Source: Pseudomonas sp. GM74 (lineage in GTDB: Bacteria > Pseudomonadota > Gammaproteobacteria > Pseudomonadales > Pseudomonadaceae). Taken from it: 64,000 nucleotides of DNA. The stretch spans positions 107,066 through 171,065 of the forward strand of contig NZ_AKJG01000054.1 in assembly GCF_000282455.1 (NCBI RefSeq), given 5' to 3'. Below, piece by piece: positions 52,045 to 61,119 of the stretch. The notes below the pieces were generated by a model, which worked only from the letters and a program-made list of their open reading frames with translations, did no database searches and was not told the DNA's origin. How positions within the stretch are numbered: the stretch's first letter is position 1; every line of letters starts with the position of its first letter. The position numbers were made by a program, and so were the translations under genes.

Positions 52045-52084
52045 AGTTTTTAACCACGCCAACAAAATCAAAAGAGTGAACGTC

Positions 52085-53767
52085 ATGCGCATGAGCCTCA
52101 AGGCCAAAGTCCTGTCCCTTGCCGTCCTCCCGGTGCTGCTGTTTGCGCTGGTCATCAGCCTGACCACGCTGTTCATTCTTCAGGATCAGGCGCGCAAGGA
52201 AGTCGAGCAGACCCGCGAGCGCCTTCTCAGCGATGCCAAGGCAACCTTGCAAAGCTACGTGGCCGTGGCCATGACCACGATCAAACCGCTCTACGACGCG
52301 GCCGCCCCCGGCGATGAGGCGGCGCGGGCCCGGGTGATCAAGCTGCTGTCGAGCATCACCTATGGCAAGGACGGCTACTTCTTCGGTTACGACTCCAACA
52401 CCGTGCGCCTGTTCAAGGCCAACAGCCCCGACGGCGTGGGCCAGAGCTTCAAGGACAACCGCGACCCGAACGGCGTCTACGTCAACCGCGACCTGGTGAA
52501 AGTCGCCAGGGACGGCACGCACTACCTGCAATACAGCTCGCCATTGCCCGGCAACACCCAGGTGCTGGTGCCCAAGCTCGGCTACACCGAATACCTGCCG
52601 AAGTGGGACATGGCGGTCGGCACCTCGGTCAATCTCGACGGCATCGAAGCGCAGGTGGCTGTGGTCGAAGCCAAGGTCCAGGAGCGCATGCAAGGCATGG
52701 TGCTGAGCATCGTCGGTGTGGCGGTGGTGGTGCTGCTGGTGATCGCTGCCGCCGGGATGCTGCTGGCCAACACCATTCTGCGTCCGCTGCATTTGATGAA
52801 AGCCAACCTCGACGACATCGCGGCGGGCGAGGGCGACCTGACCCGTCGCCTCACCATCACCAGCCAGGACGAACTCGGTGAACTGGCCGGCTCGTTCAAC
52901 CGTTTCGTCGACAAGATCCACGGCCTGGTGCGGCAGATCACCGAAATGACCTCGCAACTGACCGGGCTGGTGAATCAGGTGTCCGACCAGGCCAACCGTT
53001 CGGACCAGGCCATGGAACGTCAGCGCCATGAGACCGATCAGGTGGCCACGGCCATCAACGAAATGTCGGCGGCGGCCCAGGAAGTGGCCAGGAGCGCGCA
53101 GAACGCCGCGGTGGCAGCCCAGCAGACCGACGAAGAAGGGCAGGCGGCCAAGCGCGTGGTGGCCGGCAGCATCGAGAAGATCCATGCCCTGGTGGACGAC
53201 ATCCGCAGCAGCGGCGTGTCCCTGGACAGCCTGCAAAAGGACGTGTCGTCGATTGTCAGCGTGCTCGGGGTGATCCGCTCGATCGCCGAGCAGACCAACC
53301 TGCTGGCGCTCAACGCGGCCATCGAAGCCGCCCGCGCCGGCGAGGCCGGGCGCGGCTTTGCGGTGGTGGCCGATGAAGTGCGGGCGCTGGCCAGCCGCAC
53401 GCAAATCAGCACCCAGGAAATCCAGGGCATGATCGATCGCTTGCAGGCCGGCACCCAGTCGGCGGTGGAGGCGATGCGTCGTTCCAGCGAGGCCGGCGAC
53501 GGCACCTCGGCCCAGGCCAACGAGGCGGGGGCTTCGCTGGACACCATGGCTCAGCTGATCGCGACCATCAACTCGATGAACGCACAAATCGCCAGTGCCG
53601 CCGAAGAACAGACCGCCGTGGCCGAAGAGATCAATCGCAGCGTGCATCAGATTGCCGTGGCGGTGGACAGCGTCGCCGACGAAACCCAACTCGGCGCACA
53701 AACCTCCCGTAGCCTGGCCGACCTCGGTCAGCGCCTGGGCAGCCTGGTCGGGCAGTTCCGGATCTGA
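52085..53767 (+). CDS. Methyl-accepting chemotaxis protein, single Cache (Cache_2)
   Basis: The 560-residue chemoreceptor has TM1 (residues 11-33). A periplasmic single Cache_2 domain (about 36-200) carries the typical [20 protein letters not shown] and [17 protein letters not shown] segments. TM2 (about 203-225), HAMP and the signalling tip [19 protein letters not shown] follow. Cache_2 receptors often bind short-chain organic acids. ATG 52085 is followed by a second ATG at 52091. The gene lies under a sigma-28-like promoter, as expected for motility genes. Confidence 0.92.
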   Translation: MRMSLKAKVLSLAVLPVLLFALVISLTTLFILQDQARKEVEQTRERLLSDAKATLQSYVAVAMTTIKPLYDAAAPGDEAARARVIKLLSSITYGKDGYFFGYDSNTVRLFKANSPDGVGQSFKDNRDPNGVYVNRDLVKVARDGTHYLQYSSPLPGNTQVLVPKLGYTEYLPKWDMAVGTSVNLDGIEAQVAVVEAKVQERMQGMVLSIVGVAVVVLLVIAAAGMLLANTILRPLHLMKANLDDIAAGEGDLTRRLTITSQDELGELAGSFNRFVDKIHGLVRQITEMTSQLTGLVNQVSDQANRSDQAMERQRHETDQVATAINEMSAAAQEVARSAQNAAVAAQQTDEEGQAAKRVVAGSIEKIHALVDDIRSSGVSLDSLQKDVSSIVSVLGVIRSIAEQTNLLALNAAIEAARAGEAGRGFAVVADEVRALASRTQISTQEIQGMIDRLQAGTQSAVEAMRRSSEAGDGTSAQANEAGASLDTMAQLIATINSMNAQIASAAEEQTAVAEEINRSVHQIAVAVDSVADETQLGAQTSRSLADLGQRLGSLVGQFRI

Positions 53768-53874
53768 CAGAACAGAGGCAAAACCTGTGGGATTTGTGAT
53801 CGGCAGGAGCGACAGTCACTACACTTATTCTGTGTATCCAGGCACTGGACGACCTTGTTAGAGGAGTCAGCTCC

Positions 53875-54039
53875 ATGATTGACCGCGAAAGTATCTGCGA
53901 TTGCCCGAAATGTTCCTGCAAACTCGGTGAACATCCGATTGCCCGTCACGGCAAGCATTACTGCTGTGAAGCCTGCGCCAAACACCATGAGCACGGCGAG
54001 GAATGCACCCATAAAGATTGCAAGTGCGCTCATGGCTGA
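53875..54039 (+). CDS. Bacterial metallothionein
   Basis: A 54-residue protein with 10 Cys and 8 His: the start MIDRESICDCPKCSCKLGEH is followed by HYCCEACAKHHEHG and ECTHKDCKCAHG. The Cys pattern (CxCxxCxC, CCxxC, then C-x4-CxC) is that of the SmtA/BmtA family, which chelates Zn2+ and Cd2+ in the cytoplasm; Pseudomonas examples bind four ions or fewer. GAGGAG lies 8 bases before ATG 53875. A hairpin (GTGGAGCC/GGCTCCAC, 54056-54077) follows the stop and overlaps the end of the convergent gene. The gene is too short for usual ORF cutoffs. Confidence 0.92.
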   Translation: MIDRESICDCPKCSCKLGEHPIARHGKHYCCEACAKHHEHGEECTHKDCKCAHG

Positions 54040-54062
54040 CTACCGCGAATGAAAAGTGGAGC

Positions 54063-54341
54063 CTAATCCGGCTCCACCTCCAGCCTGAGGCTGTCATCTT
54101 CCAGGTGTTCGCTGTAGCGCACGGTGCCTTGCAAGCGCCTCCCTTCGACCCGCAGCACCAGGGTCCTGGCGTGCTCAAGATGTTCCGGTAGTGGCGCCGG
54201 GACGCGTATGGCGAAGCAGAATGGGTCATTTTCGACCTGTTCCAGTCCGATCAGGCACTCGGCGCTTTTGGTAATGCGACCGACCGGCGTGTCCAGACCG
54301 TAGTCCAACTGCGCAGGGCTATTGACGGGTGTTGCGCTCAT
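54063..54341 (-). CDS. Hypothetical protein, 92 residues
   Basis: I do not recognise this protein. It has no signal, membrane segment or Cys motif beyond two cysteines (SAECLIGLEQ and DPFCFAIRV). Alternating hydrophobic residues in the second half (LVLRVEGRRLQGTVRYSE) suggest beta strands. Codon use fits the genome. It converges on the metallothionein gene. Confidence 0.6.
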   Translation of the reverse strand: MSATPVNSPAQLDYGLDTPVGRITKSAECLIGLEQVENDPFCFAIRVPAPLPEHLEHARTLVLRVEGRRLQGTVRYSEHLEDDSLRLEVEPD

Positions 54342-54374
54342 ATCCCTTCCCCCGAACCTGATGTTTACCGGATA

Positions 54375-54602
54375 TTAGTTCGCCGGCCGCCACTTGACGT
54401 TTTCCACACCGAATTTTTCAGCCATCGGCTTGCTGGTCTTTTGCACCCTCTCGCGTCCGAACCGGGGGATTCGCCCCACCCCCGCATCACAGCTCGCCCA
54501 ATGCCAGGCTTCTGCGTTGTCCATTTTGTCCAGGCGGATGATGAATGATTTCGCAGCGCCATGGAGGGTGTACTCGATGACGAATAATTTTGCACTGTTC
54601 AT
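54375..54602 (-). CDS. Small conserved Pseudomonas protein (DUF6555-like)
   Basis: The 75-residue protein (KLFVIEYTLHGAAKSFIIRL, NAEAWHWASCDAGVG, then KWRPAN at the end) resembles, from memory, a small Pseudomonas family of unknown function annotated as DUF6555. GGGAGGA lies about 14 bases before the start, further than usual. It is probably co-directional with the 92-residue gene downstream. Confidence 0.65.
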   Translation of the reverse strand: MNSAKLFVIEYTLHGAAKSFIIRLDKMDNAEAWHWASCDAGVGRIPRFGRERVQKTSKPMAEKFGVENVKWRPAN

Positions 54603-54748
54603 AAAGACCCGGTTCCTCCCTGTTGTACATAGAAGGATCGCGCGCCATCAGGAAAATTCATTCGGATTGTCGGACGGTGGCGGTTGCTGGCGACAAGTTC
54701 AGCGCCCCGTTACCATTGAGCCTTCCCGCACCCCAATGAACATTGACC

Positions 54749-55528
54749 ATGGCCCTCGCCGCACCGCCTGACCTGAGTGACACCGATGTGCCTGTGCAAC
54801 CGCTGGCTCGCACCTATCCGCGCGGGTTGTACATCGATCCCCATGAGCACGCCTGGGGCCAGTTGCTGTATGCGATGAGCGGGGTGATGTGGGTCGAGAC
54901 ACCGCACGAAGCATTGGTGGTGCCACCGCAGCGGGCTGTGTGGTTGCCGCCCGGCGTGCCCCACGGGATTCGCGTGGTGTCCGACCTGCAAATGCGCAAC
55001 ATCTACCTGAGGCCGTCCCTGGCCGCGACCCTGGATGACAGCGTTCAGGTGATCGAGGTCGGCGGCTTGCTGCGCGAGCTGATCGTCGGGCTGGTGGAGC
55101 AGGGTAATGACGGGGCGCCCGAGTATTACGACGCACTGGTGGGCCTGGCGCTGCTGGAACTCAAGCGGGCGAGGCGCTCGTTACTGAAAATCCCGCTGCC
55201 GGATGATTCCGACCGGCGATTGATGAATTTGTGTCAGGCGGTCATGGCTGCGCCTTCACTGGATATTCCTTTCGAACAACATGCCGATAACACCGGAGCC
55301 AGCGTGCGCACCCTGGCGCGGCTGTTCAAGGACGGTCTGGGCATGGGCTTCGCCGAGTGGCGGCGTCAGGTGCAACTGGCGACGGCGGTGGCCGGGTTGA
55401 TCCAGGGCGTACCGGTCAGCGCGATTGCCCGGGAGCTGGGCTACTCGCCGAGCAGCTTCAGCGACATGTTTCGGCGTGAACTGGGGGTTGCCCCTTCGCA
55501 GTTTCCGGCGGCGCAACGCCAGGGCTGA
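54749..55528 (+). CDS. AraC-family transcriptional regulator with cupin sensor
   Basis: The 259-residue protein has an N-terminal cupin (DPHEHAWGQLLYAMSGVMWV, WLPPGVPHGIRV) and a C-terminal double helix-turn-helix (NTGASVRTLARLFKDGLGMGF to VSAIARELGYSPSSFSDMFRRE, quoted by their ends). Such regulators often control a linked efflux or catabolic gene. The next genes on the same strand are a XapX protein and an oxidoreductase. ATG 54749 is used; an in-frame TTG at 54743 is possible. Confidence 0.88.
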   Translation: MALAAPPDLSDTDVPVQPLARTYPRGLYIDPHEHAWGQLLYAMSGVMWVETPHEALVVPPQRAVWLPPGVPHGIRVVSDLQMRNIYLRPSLAATLDDSVQVIEVGGLLRELIVGLVEQGNDGAPEYYDALVGLALLELKRARRSLLKIPLPDDSDRRLMNLCQAVMAAPSLDIPFEQHADNTGASVRTLARLFKDGLGMGFAEWRRQVQLATAVAGLIQGVPVSAIARELGYSPSSFSDMFRRELGVAPSQFPAAQRQG

Positions 55529-55634
55529 ATTCGCCGAGGCCAGGCTTTGGCCGACATTCAGAAGCACTTGGCCGATGCACAAAGGCGTCGCCCTCTAGAC
55601 TCGTCGCATACCTCAATTGCCCCCGGAGTCTGCC

Positions 55635-55808
55635 ATGAACTACCTCGTGTCAGTGGCCATCGGTCTGGGCGTCGGTCTGCTCTACGGCGCCTTGGACTTT
55701 CGTTCCCCCGCACCTCCGGCCATCGCGCTGGTGGGCCTGCTCGGCATGCTCGCCGGCGAAAAGCTCTGGCCGATGGGGCGGGGGCTGGTGGCTGGCTGGA
55801 TTTCCTGA
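55635..55808 (+). CDS. XapX-domain small membrane protein
   Basis: The 57-residue protein (MNYLVSVAIGLGVGLLYGAL at the start, LVGLLGMLAGEKLWP in the middle) has two hydrophobic segments separated by FRSPAPP, the pattern of the XapX (DUF1427) family. CGGAG precedes ATG 55635 by 8 bases. Its function is unknown. It is 27 bases upstream of the oxidoreductase gene and probably cotranscribed. Confidence 0.75.
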   Translation: MNYLVSVAIGLGVGLLYGALDFRSPAPPAIALVGLLGMLAGEKLWPMGRGLVAGWIS

Positions 55809-55835
55809 ACCCTTTTCGACTCGATGGATACGCCC

Positions 55836-56792
55836 ATGAAAGCTCTGCAATTCGATAAAACCGGTGATCTCTCGGCCCTGCGCTACGTTGAGGTGCCCAC
55901 CCCCGTGCCCGGCGCCGATGAAGTGCTGGTCGAGATCAAGGCCGCCGGCCTCAACCCCAGCGATGTGAAGAACGTGCTGGGGCGTTTTCCCTACACCACC
56001 TTGCCGCGGATTCCCGGTCGCGATTTTGCCGGTGTCGTCGTGGCCGGCCCGCAGGCGTTGATCGGTCAGGAAGTCTGGGGCACGGGCCGGGAACTGGGCT
56101 TTTTCGCCGACGGTTCCCATGCTCAGTTCGTCAAGCTGCCGGCCAATGGTGTGGCGCTCAAACCCACGCACCTGAGCTTCGCCCAGGCCGCCAGCCTCGG
56201 CGTGCCGTACACCACGGCGTGGGATGCCCTGGAGCGCAGCCTGGTGACGGCCGAAACCCGATTGCTGGTCATCGGTGGCGGGGCCGTCGGCAGTGCCGCG
56301 CTGGCCCTGGCCAAGGTGCGCGGTGCCCGGGTGCTGGCGGCCGCGCGGCGTCCGGAGCAGGTCAAGGACTTGCAGGATCAGGGCTACCAGACCCTGCAAC
56401 TGGATAAACCCGAAGATTTGGGCGCACAGGTCAACGCTGTCTATGCCGGCGGCGCCGATGTGATTTTCGACACCACCGGTTTCTGGCTGCCGGCCTCGGT
56501 ACCCGCCCTGGCCGCGTTCGGCCGCATCGCGATCATCGCGGCGCCCGTGGACGGTCACGTGCAACTGCCGGCCCTGGCGTTGTATCGCAAGGGTGGCTCT
56601 GTCGTGGGGATCAACTCGCTGCTGTACGGCGTACAGGCCTGTGCGGCGATGCTCGAGCAGTTCGGCCGGTTTTTCGATCAGGACCTGTTGCCGTTGCCGC
56701 AGGGCTTGTTCGAGTCGCCACTGGCCGAAGGCCTGGAGCGTTACGCCGAAGTGAATCAGGGCAGCGGCGACAAGGTGATACTGCTGCCATAA
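55836..56792 (+). CDS. Zinc-type alcohol dehydrogenase-like / quinone oxidoreductase
   Basis: The 318-residue MDR-superfamily protein has the GroES-like N-terminal domain (AAGLNPSDVKNVLGRFP, PGRDFAGVVVAG) and a Rossmann domain with LLVIGGGAVGSAALALAK. The structural-zinc cysteines are absent, which favours the quinone-oxidoreductase or enoyl-reductase branch that reduces with NADPH. ATG 55836 (GGAT upstream) is preferred to ATG 55824, four codons earlier. A variant REP doublet follows. Confidence 0.83.
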   Translation: MKALQFDKTGDLSALRYVEVPTPVPGADEVLVEIKAAGLNPSDVKNVLGRFPYTTLPRIPGRDFAGVVVAGPQALIGQEVWGTGRELGFFADGSHAQFVKLPANGVALKPTHLSFAQAASLGVPYTTAWDALERSLVTAETRLLVIGGGAVGSAALALAKVRGARVLAAARRPEQVKDLQDQGYQTLQLDKPEDLGAQVNAVYAGGADVIFDTTGFWLPASVPALAAFGRIAIIAAPVDGHVQLPALALYRKGGSVVGINSLLYGVQACAAMLEQFGRFFDQDLLPLPQGLFESPLAEGLERYAEVNQGSGDKVILLP

Positions 56793-56803
56793 CCCAACCC
56801 CCC

Positions 56804-56909
56804 CTGTGGGAGCGGGCTTGCTCGCGAAGAGGGTGTATCAGTCACCATGAATGTTGCCTGACACGCCGCCTTCGTCGGAACGCCGCCCGGAACAAGCCCG
56901 CTCCCACAA
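56804..56909. repeat. REP doublet, variant right arm
   Basis: The right arm holds TCGTCGGAACGCCGCCCGG, as in the doublet at 4344. Confidence 0.88.
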
Positions 56910-56927
56910 AGTCCATGGCTGTGCACC

Positions 56928-56956
56928 GTCTTGCGCATGCTTCGCTCTGCTAGAAT
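56928..56956 (+). promoter_or_regulatory. Possible sigma-70 promoter of selD
   Basis: A good -10 (TAGAAT, 56951-56956) lies 30 bases before the selD start. The -35 is weak (GTCTTG at 56928 with 17-base spacing). Confidence 0.4.
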
Positions 56957-56985
56957 CGGCCCCATTGACCCAATGAGGTACCCCT

Positions 56986-58020
56986 ATGAGCGAGCCGATT
57001 CGCCTGACCCAATACAGCCACGGCGCCGGTTGCGGCTGCAAGATTTCCCCCCAGGTGCTGGAAGTGATCCTGGCCGGCAGCGGGGCGCAGAATCTCGACC
57101 CGAAACTCTGGGTCGGCAACGCCTCGCGTGACGACGCGGCGGTATATGCCATCGATGAAGAACGCGGTGTGGTCTCGACCACCGACTTTTTCATGCCGAT
57201 CGTCGACGATCCCTTCGATTTCGGCCGAATTGCCGCCACCAATGCCATCAGCGACATCTACGCCATGGGCGGCGATCCCTTGATGGCGATTGCGATCCTG
57301 GGCTGGCCGGTGAACGTGCTGGCGCCGGAAGTTGCCCGGGAAGTGATACGCGGCGGTCGTTCGGTGTGCGACGCGGCGGGTATCCCGCTGGCAGGCGGGC
57401 ACTCCATCGACGCGCCAGAACCGATCTTTGGCCTGGCTGTCACCGGTCTGGTGGAAAAGCGCCACATGAAGCGCAACGACACCGCCACCGCCGGTTGCCT
57501 GCTCTACCTCACCAAGCCCCTGGGGATCGGCATCCTTACGACCGCCGAGAAAAAGGGCAAATTGCGCAACACCGACATCGGCCTGGCCCGGGACTGGATG
57601 TGCACCCTGAACAAACCCGGTAGCCGTTTCGGCAAGCTCGACGGCGTGACCGCGATGACCGACGTCACCGGCTTCGGCCTGCTCGGGCACCTGGTGGAAA
57701 TGGCCGACGGCAGCCAGCTCACAGCGCGCATTGAATATGACCGCGTACCGCGCCTGCCGGGGGTGGAGTATTACCTGGAACAGGGCTGTGTACCGGGCGG
57801 GACTCTGCGCAATTTCGACAGCTACGCCAGCAAGCTCGGACGTCTTCAGGAGCTGCATAAACGCGTGCTCTGCGATCCGCAGACCAGCGGTGGCCTGCTG
57901 ATTGCCGTGACGCCGCAAGGCAACGAGCAATTCCTTTCGGTGGCCGCCGAACTGGGCCTGAGCCTGGAACCGATCGGTGAACTGATCGAGCGACAGAGCA
58001 ATGCGGTCGAGGTGTTTTGA
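56986..58020 (+). CDS. selD: Selenide, water dikinase
   Basis: The 344-residue enzyme makes selenophosphate from selenide and ATP. The N-terminal catalytic motif SHGAGCGCK carries C16 (C17 in E. coli) and K19. The position is Cys, not selenocysteine. The ATP-binding Asp and Gly motifs ([17 protein letters not shown]) and the ADSH/PurM-like glycine loops ([22 protein letters not shown]) follow. The stop overlaps the first base of mnmH, so the two genes form one operon for selenium use in tRNA. Confidence 0.97.
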   Translation: MSEPIRLTQYSHGAGCGCKISPQVLEVILAGSGAQNLDPKLWVGNASRDDAAVYAIDEERGVVSTTDFFMPIVDDPFDFGRIAATNAISDIYAMGGDPLMAIAILGWPVNVLAPEVAREVIRGGRSVCDAAGIPLAGGHSIDAPEPIFGLAVTGLVEKRHMKRNDTATAGCLLYLTKPLGIGILTTAEKKGKLRNTDIGLARDWMCTLNKPGSRFGKLDGVTAMTDVTGFGLLGHLVEMADGSQLTARIEYDRVPRLPGVEYYLEQGCVPGGTLRNFDSYASKLGRLQELHKRVLCDPQTSGGLLIAVTPQGNEQFLSVAAELGLSLEPIGELIERQSNAVEVF

Positions 58021-59123
58021 TGTTCGTCGACTGCACTGATTACCGCGACATCTTCCTCAACGACCGGCCAATGATGGACGCCCGCGCGCCGGTCGAATTC
58101 AACAAGGGCGCGTTTCCCGGCGTGATCAACCTGCCGTTGATGAACGACCATGAACGCCAGCGGGTCGGCACCTGCTACAAGCAGCACGGCCAGCAAGCGG
58201 CCGTCGTGCTGGGGCATCAACTGGTGTCGGGCGCGGTCAAGGCCGAACGCATCCAGGCCTGGGCCGATTTTGCCCGGGCGCATCCCGAAGGACTGCTGTA
58301 TTGCTTTCGCGGCGGCCTGCGCTCACAGATCGTCCAGCAATGGCTCAAGGACGAGGCCGGTATCGACTATCCGCGGGTGGGCGGCGGCTACAAGGCCATG
58401 CGCACCTTCCTGCTGGACACCCTCGATCAAGCCGTCACCCAGTGTGATTTTGTCTTGCTGGGCGGGATGACCGGCACCGGCAAGACCGAGGTGCTCACGC
58501 AACTGGGTAACGCCGTGGACCTTGAAGGTCATGCCAACCATCGCGGCTCCAGTTTCGGCAAGCGCGCCACGGGCCAACCCTCGAATATCGACTTCGAAAA
58601 CCGCTTGGCCATCGACGTGCTGAAAAAACGCGCCCGGGGCATCGAGCAGTTCGTACTGGAAGACGAAAGCCGTGCGGTGGGTAGTTGTGCGCTGCCGTTG
58701 CCGCTGTACCAGGGTATGCAGCAGTTCCCGATGGTGTGGCTGGAAGACAGCCTGGAAGGACGGGTCGAGCGGATCCTGCGCGATTACGTGGTGGATCTGT
58801 GCGCCGAATTCATCGACGTGCATGGCGAGGAGGGCTTTGCGTTGTTTTCCGAACGCTTGCTGGCGAGCCTGAACAATGTGCAGAAGCGCCTGGGAGGCGA
58901 ACGTCATCGACGCATGCTGGTTTTGATGGAGGATGCGTTGGTCGAGCAGGCCCGCAGTGGCGCGGTGGATCTGCACCGGGGCTGGATCGAAGGGTTGCTG
59001 CGCGAGTATTACGATCCGATGTACGCGTTTCAGCGGGAGAAGAAAGACGCTCGGATCGAGTTTGCCGGGGAGCGGGGGGCGGTGCTCGAGTATCTGCGCG
59101 AGCGGGGCAGTCAGAAAGGTTGA
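58020..59123 (+). CDS. mnmH: tRNA 2-selenouridine synthase
   Basis: The 367-residue enzyme (also SelU/YbbB) replaces sulfur with selenium in 2-thiouridine-34 of tRNAs for Lys, Glu and Gln, using selenophosphate. The N-terminal rhodanese domain has the catalytic Cys in YCFRGGLRS, and a P-loop ([10 protein letters not shown]) lies near residue 150. ATG 58020 shares its A with the selD stop codon. The pairing with selD is typical of Pseudomonas. Confidence 0.95.
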   Translation: MFVDCTDYRDIFLNDRPMMDARAPVEFNKGAFPGVINLPLMNDHERQRVGTCYKQHGQQAAVVLGHQLVSGAVKAERIQAWADFARAHPEGLLYCFRGGLRSQIVQQWLKDEAGIDYPRVGGGYKAMRTFLLDTLDQAVTQCDFVLLGGMTGTGKTEVLTQLGNAVDLEGHANHRGSSFGKRATGQPSNIDFENRLAIDVLKKRARGIEQFVLEDESRAVGSCALPLPLYQGMQQFPMVWLEDSLEGRVERILRDYVVDLCAEFIDVHGEEGFALFSERLLASLNNVQKRLGGERHRRMLVLMEDALVEQARSGAVDLHRGWIEGLLREYYDPMYAFQREKKDARIEFAGERGAVLEYLRERGSQKG

Positions 59124-59140
59124 GGGTGTTTTTGCCGGCC

Positions 59141-59239
59141 CCTTCGCGGGCAAGCCCGCTCCCACAGTAAATCTTCGGTGATCACAGGTTTTGTGTACGG
59201 CGCAGATCCAATGTGGGAGCGGGCTTGCTCGCGAAGAGG
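59141..59239. repeat. REP doublet, outward order
   Basis: The cores are in the same order as at 39473 and the spacer is similar, so the two probably derive from one composite unit. Confidence 0.9.
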
Positions 59240-59261
59240 CCCGATCAAGCAATGCACAAAC

Positions 59262-59933
59262 TCAGGTCGGGCAGGTTTCAGCACCATTATCCAGGCCTTG
59301 CTTGTACACATGGCTCTGCAACTTGGCCTTGCCGTTGTGCCAGGTCAGGGTGAGCACATACAGCGAGTCGTAGTCGCTGGATTCCCAGTCATCGGTGATG
59401 GTCGTTTTCTTGCCGGTGGCGTCGCCGGCCACCTTGTTGATCAGCTCCGGCAGGTAGCCGTGCGACCAGGCGGTGTAGATGACCGAGTTGTGATACTTGT
59501 CGTGAAGCAGTTCATCGGCCAGGTCGCTGGTGTCATTGGCGGAGAAATTGATGTTCACCGGCAGGCCCAGCTTGATGGCGCTGGGGCTGATGGTCATCAG
59601 GGGACGGATATAGCTGTAGGAGTTGTCGAACTCGCCTTCCTCGACGTTACGGGTCGGGTTCGCCGCAAACACGTAGTCGGCCTTGCCGAACTTTTCCGGC
59701 AGCAGCGTGGACAGGTCGATGGCGCGGTTCAGCCCCTGGCAATTGAGCTGGCCCAGGCCACCGTCGGGTTTTTCCCCGTGGCGCAGGAAAACCAGCGTCT
59801 GGGTGCCATCCATCGGTTGGGCGCGACTCAGGCCGGATTCCAGCAACAGGAACACCGCGCTGACCGCCAGCAAGACGGGCAACAGCAAGTAGGCGCGATG
59901 TTTAAAGCGTTTGGTAAAATTGAACAGATTCAT
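59262..59933 (-). CDS. Membrane-anchored histidine phosphatase family protein
   Basis: The 223-residue protein has one N-terminal hydrophobic helix (15-31), then the phosphohistidine motif LRHGEKP with H52 and a second catalytic His, H158, in AWSHGYLP. This is the branch 2-like pattern of extracytoplasmic histidine phosphatases. The domain is likely periplasmic, tethered by the helix. The substrate is unknown. The gene stands alone. Confidence 0.8.
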   Translation of the reverse strand: MNLFNFTKRFKHRAYLLLPVLLAVSAVFLLLESGLSRAQPMDGTQTLVFLRHGEKPDGGLGQLNCQGLNRAIDLSTLLPEKFGKADYVFAANPTRNVEEGEFDNSYSYIRPLMTISPSAIKLGLPVNINFSANDTSDLADELLHDKYHNSVIYTAWSHGYLPELINKVAGDATGKKTTITDDWESSDYDSLYVLTLTWHNGKAKLQSHVYKQGLDNGAETCPT

Positions 59934-60301
59934 GAATAAAAGGTTCTTCAGCGCAATTCGGTTAAGGCTGACAAACCTTTACACCACGACTTTCCAGCGT
60001 CGGGTGTGTTCCATGTCGTTGAAGCCGGTCCGTTTTCAAAGGGGTGGTACTCAGAGTCCCCTGAACCCGTTTGGTTCGATTCCGGCCAAGAGCGCAGCAA
60101 TGTACCGGTAACCTTCAGCGGATTGCAGTGAAGGTTATCGACAGGATGTTGCGGATTTATGGACAGGCTACACCTGATGGTGGTGAAACCGTCGTGATCT
60201 CTTTTGATCTCCTCTATCAGCGAGATTGATGGCTCCAAGGGATCGCTGAGCCGATATCTCCATTATGATCGTCACTCTCAATGTCTTCGTGGATCCTGCC
60301 C
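59934..60301. other. Intergenic region, 368 bases
   Basis: No gene or clear RNA is visible between two divergent genes. A stretch with GGTTCGATTCC near 60070 resembles a tRNA T-loop, but there is no surrounding cloverleaf. Short AGGTTATCG and GATCTC repeats occur without a pattern. Confidence 0.4.
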
Positions 60302-61012
60302 ATGACCGATTTGTCCGCCTTCCCCATCACCCGCAAATGGCCTGCCCAATATCCGGAGTGGATTCAGCTGTACTCCTTGCCGACCCCCAACGGCGTCAAG
60401 GTCTCGATCATGCTCGAAGAGATCGGCCTGCCGTATGAACCTCACCGGGTAGGCTTCGACACCAACGACCAGATGTCCCCGGAATTTCTTTCCCTCAACC
60501 CCAACAACAAGATCCCGGCGATCCTCGATCCCCACGGTCCGGATGACCAGCCGCTGGCGCTGTTCGAATCGGGAGCGATTCTGATCTACCTGGCCGACAA
60601 GAGCGGGCAACTGCTGGCCCAGGAGTCGGCGGCGCGCTACGAAACGATTCAATGGCTGATGTTTCAGATGGGTGGCATTGGCCCGATGTTCGGCCAGCTC
60701 GGGTTTTTCAACAAATTCGCCGGCAAGGATTACGAGGACAAGCGTCCCCGTGACCGCTACGTCGAGGAAAGCAAACGCCTGCTCAAGGTGCTGGACGGCC
60801 GTCTGCAAGGGCGTGACTGGATCATGGGCGAGCGCTACACCATCGCTGACATCGCCACTTTCCCGTGGGTGCGCAACCTGATCGGTTTCTATGAAGCCGG
60901 CGATCTGGTGGGCATCCAGAACTTCCCTAACGTCACACGGGTGCTGGAACGCTTCCTGGCGCGGCCGGCGGTGGTGCGCGGGTTGCAGATTCCAGGCCCC
61001 GTTTCAGGTTGA
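60302..61012 (+). CDS. Glutathione S-transferase (YghU/YfcG-like)
   Basis: The 236-residue protein has the thioredoxin-like N-terminal domain (LYSLPTPNGVKVSIMLEEIG, NPNNKIPAILDP, ESGAILIYLAD) and an all-helical C-terminal domain (GERYTIADIATFPWVRN). The nu-class Asn/Thr site (TPNG) replaces Tyr or Ser as the glutathione-contacting residue, as in YfcG and YghU, which reduce organic peroxides and disulfides. ATG 60302 is chosen over ATG 60281, which has no ribosome site. Confidence 0.9.
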   Translation: MTDLSAFPITRKWPAQYPEWIQLYSLPTPNGVKVSIMLEEIGLPYEPHRVGFDTNDQMSPEFLSLNPNNKIPAILDPHGPDDQPLALFESGAILIYLADKSGQLLAQESAARYETIQWLMFQMGGIGPMFGQLGFFNKFAGKDYEDKRPRDRYVEESKRLLKVLDGRLQGRDWIMGERYTIADIATFPWVRNLIGFYEAGDLVGIQNFPNVTRVLERFLARPAVVRGLQIPGPVSG

Positions 61013-61020
61013 TACAGAAC

Positions 61021-61111
61021 CTGTGGGAGCGGGCTTGCCCGCGATAGCGGTATGTCAGACACATAGATGCTGGATGTGCCGCTGCCATCGCGGGCAAGCC
61101 CGCTCCCACAG
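61021..61111. repeat. REP doublet
   Basis: An inverted pair of REP cores lies between the convergent glutathione transferase and monooxygenase genes. Confidence 0.92.
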
Positions 61112-61119
61112 GGGGGGGC

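Noticed and set aside
52026..52061. TAAAGTTT and GCCAACAA as a second sigma-28 promoter
   Set aside because: The spacing is 8 bases instead of 11. The overlapping site at 52018-52044 fits properly.
54365..54595. 76-codon ORF overlapping the 75-residue small gene
   Set aside because: It is in a different frame, Ser/Arg-rich, and has no homology I know. The frame at 54375-54602 has natural composition.
60050..60110. tRNA-like T-loop sequence GGTTCGATTCC
   Set aside because: The flanking bases do not form a T-stem of five pairs, there is no acceptor stem or anticodon arm and no CCA end. It is probably chance or a very old remnant.
1071..61111. CRISPR array from the regularly recurring REP units
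   Set aside because: The units are dispersed singly or in inverted pairs between genes, with no tandem repeat-spacer structure and no cas genes.
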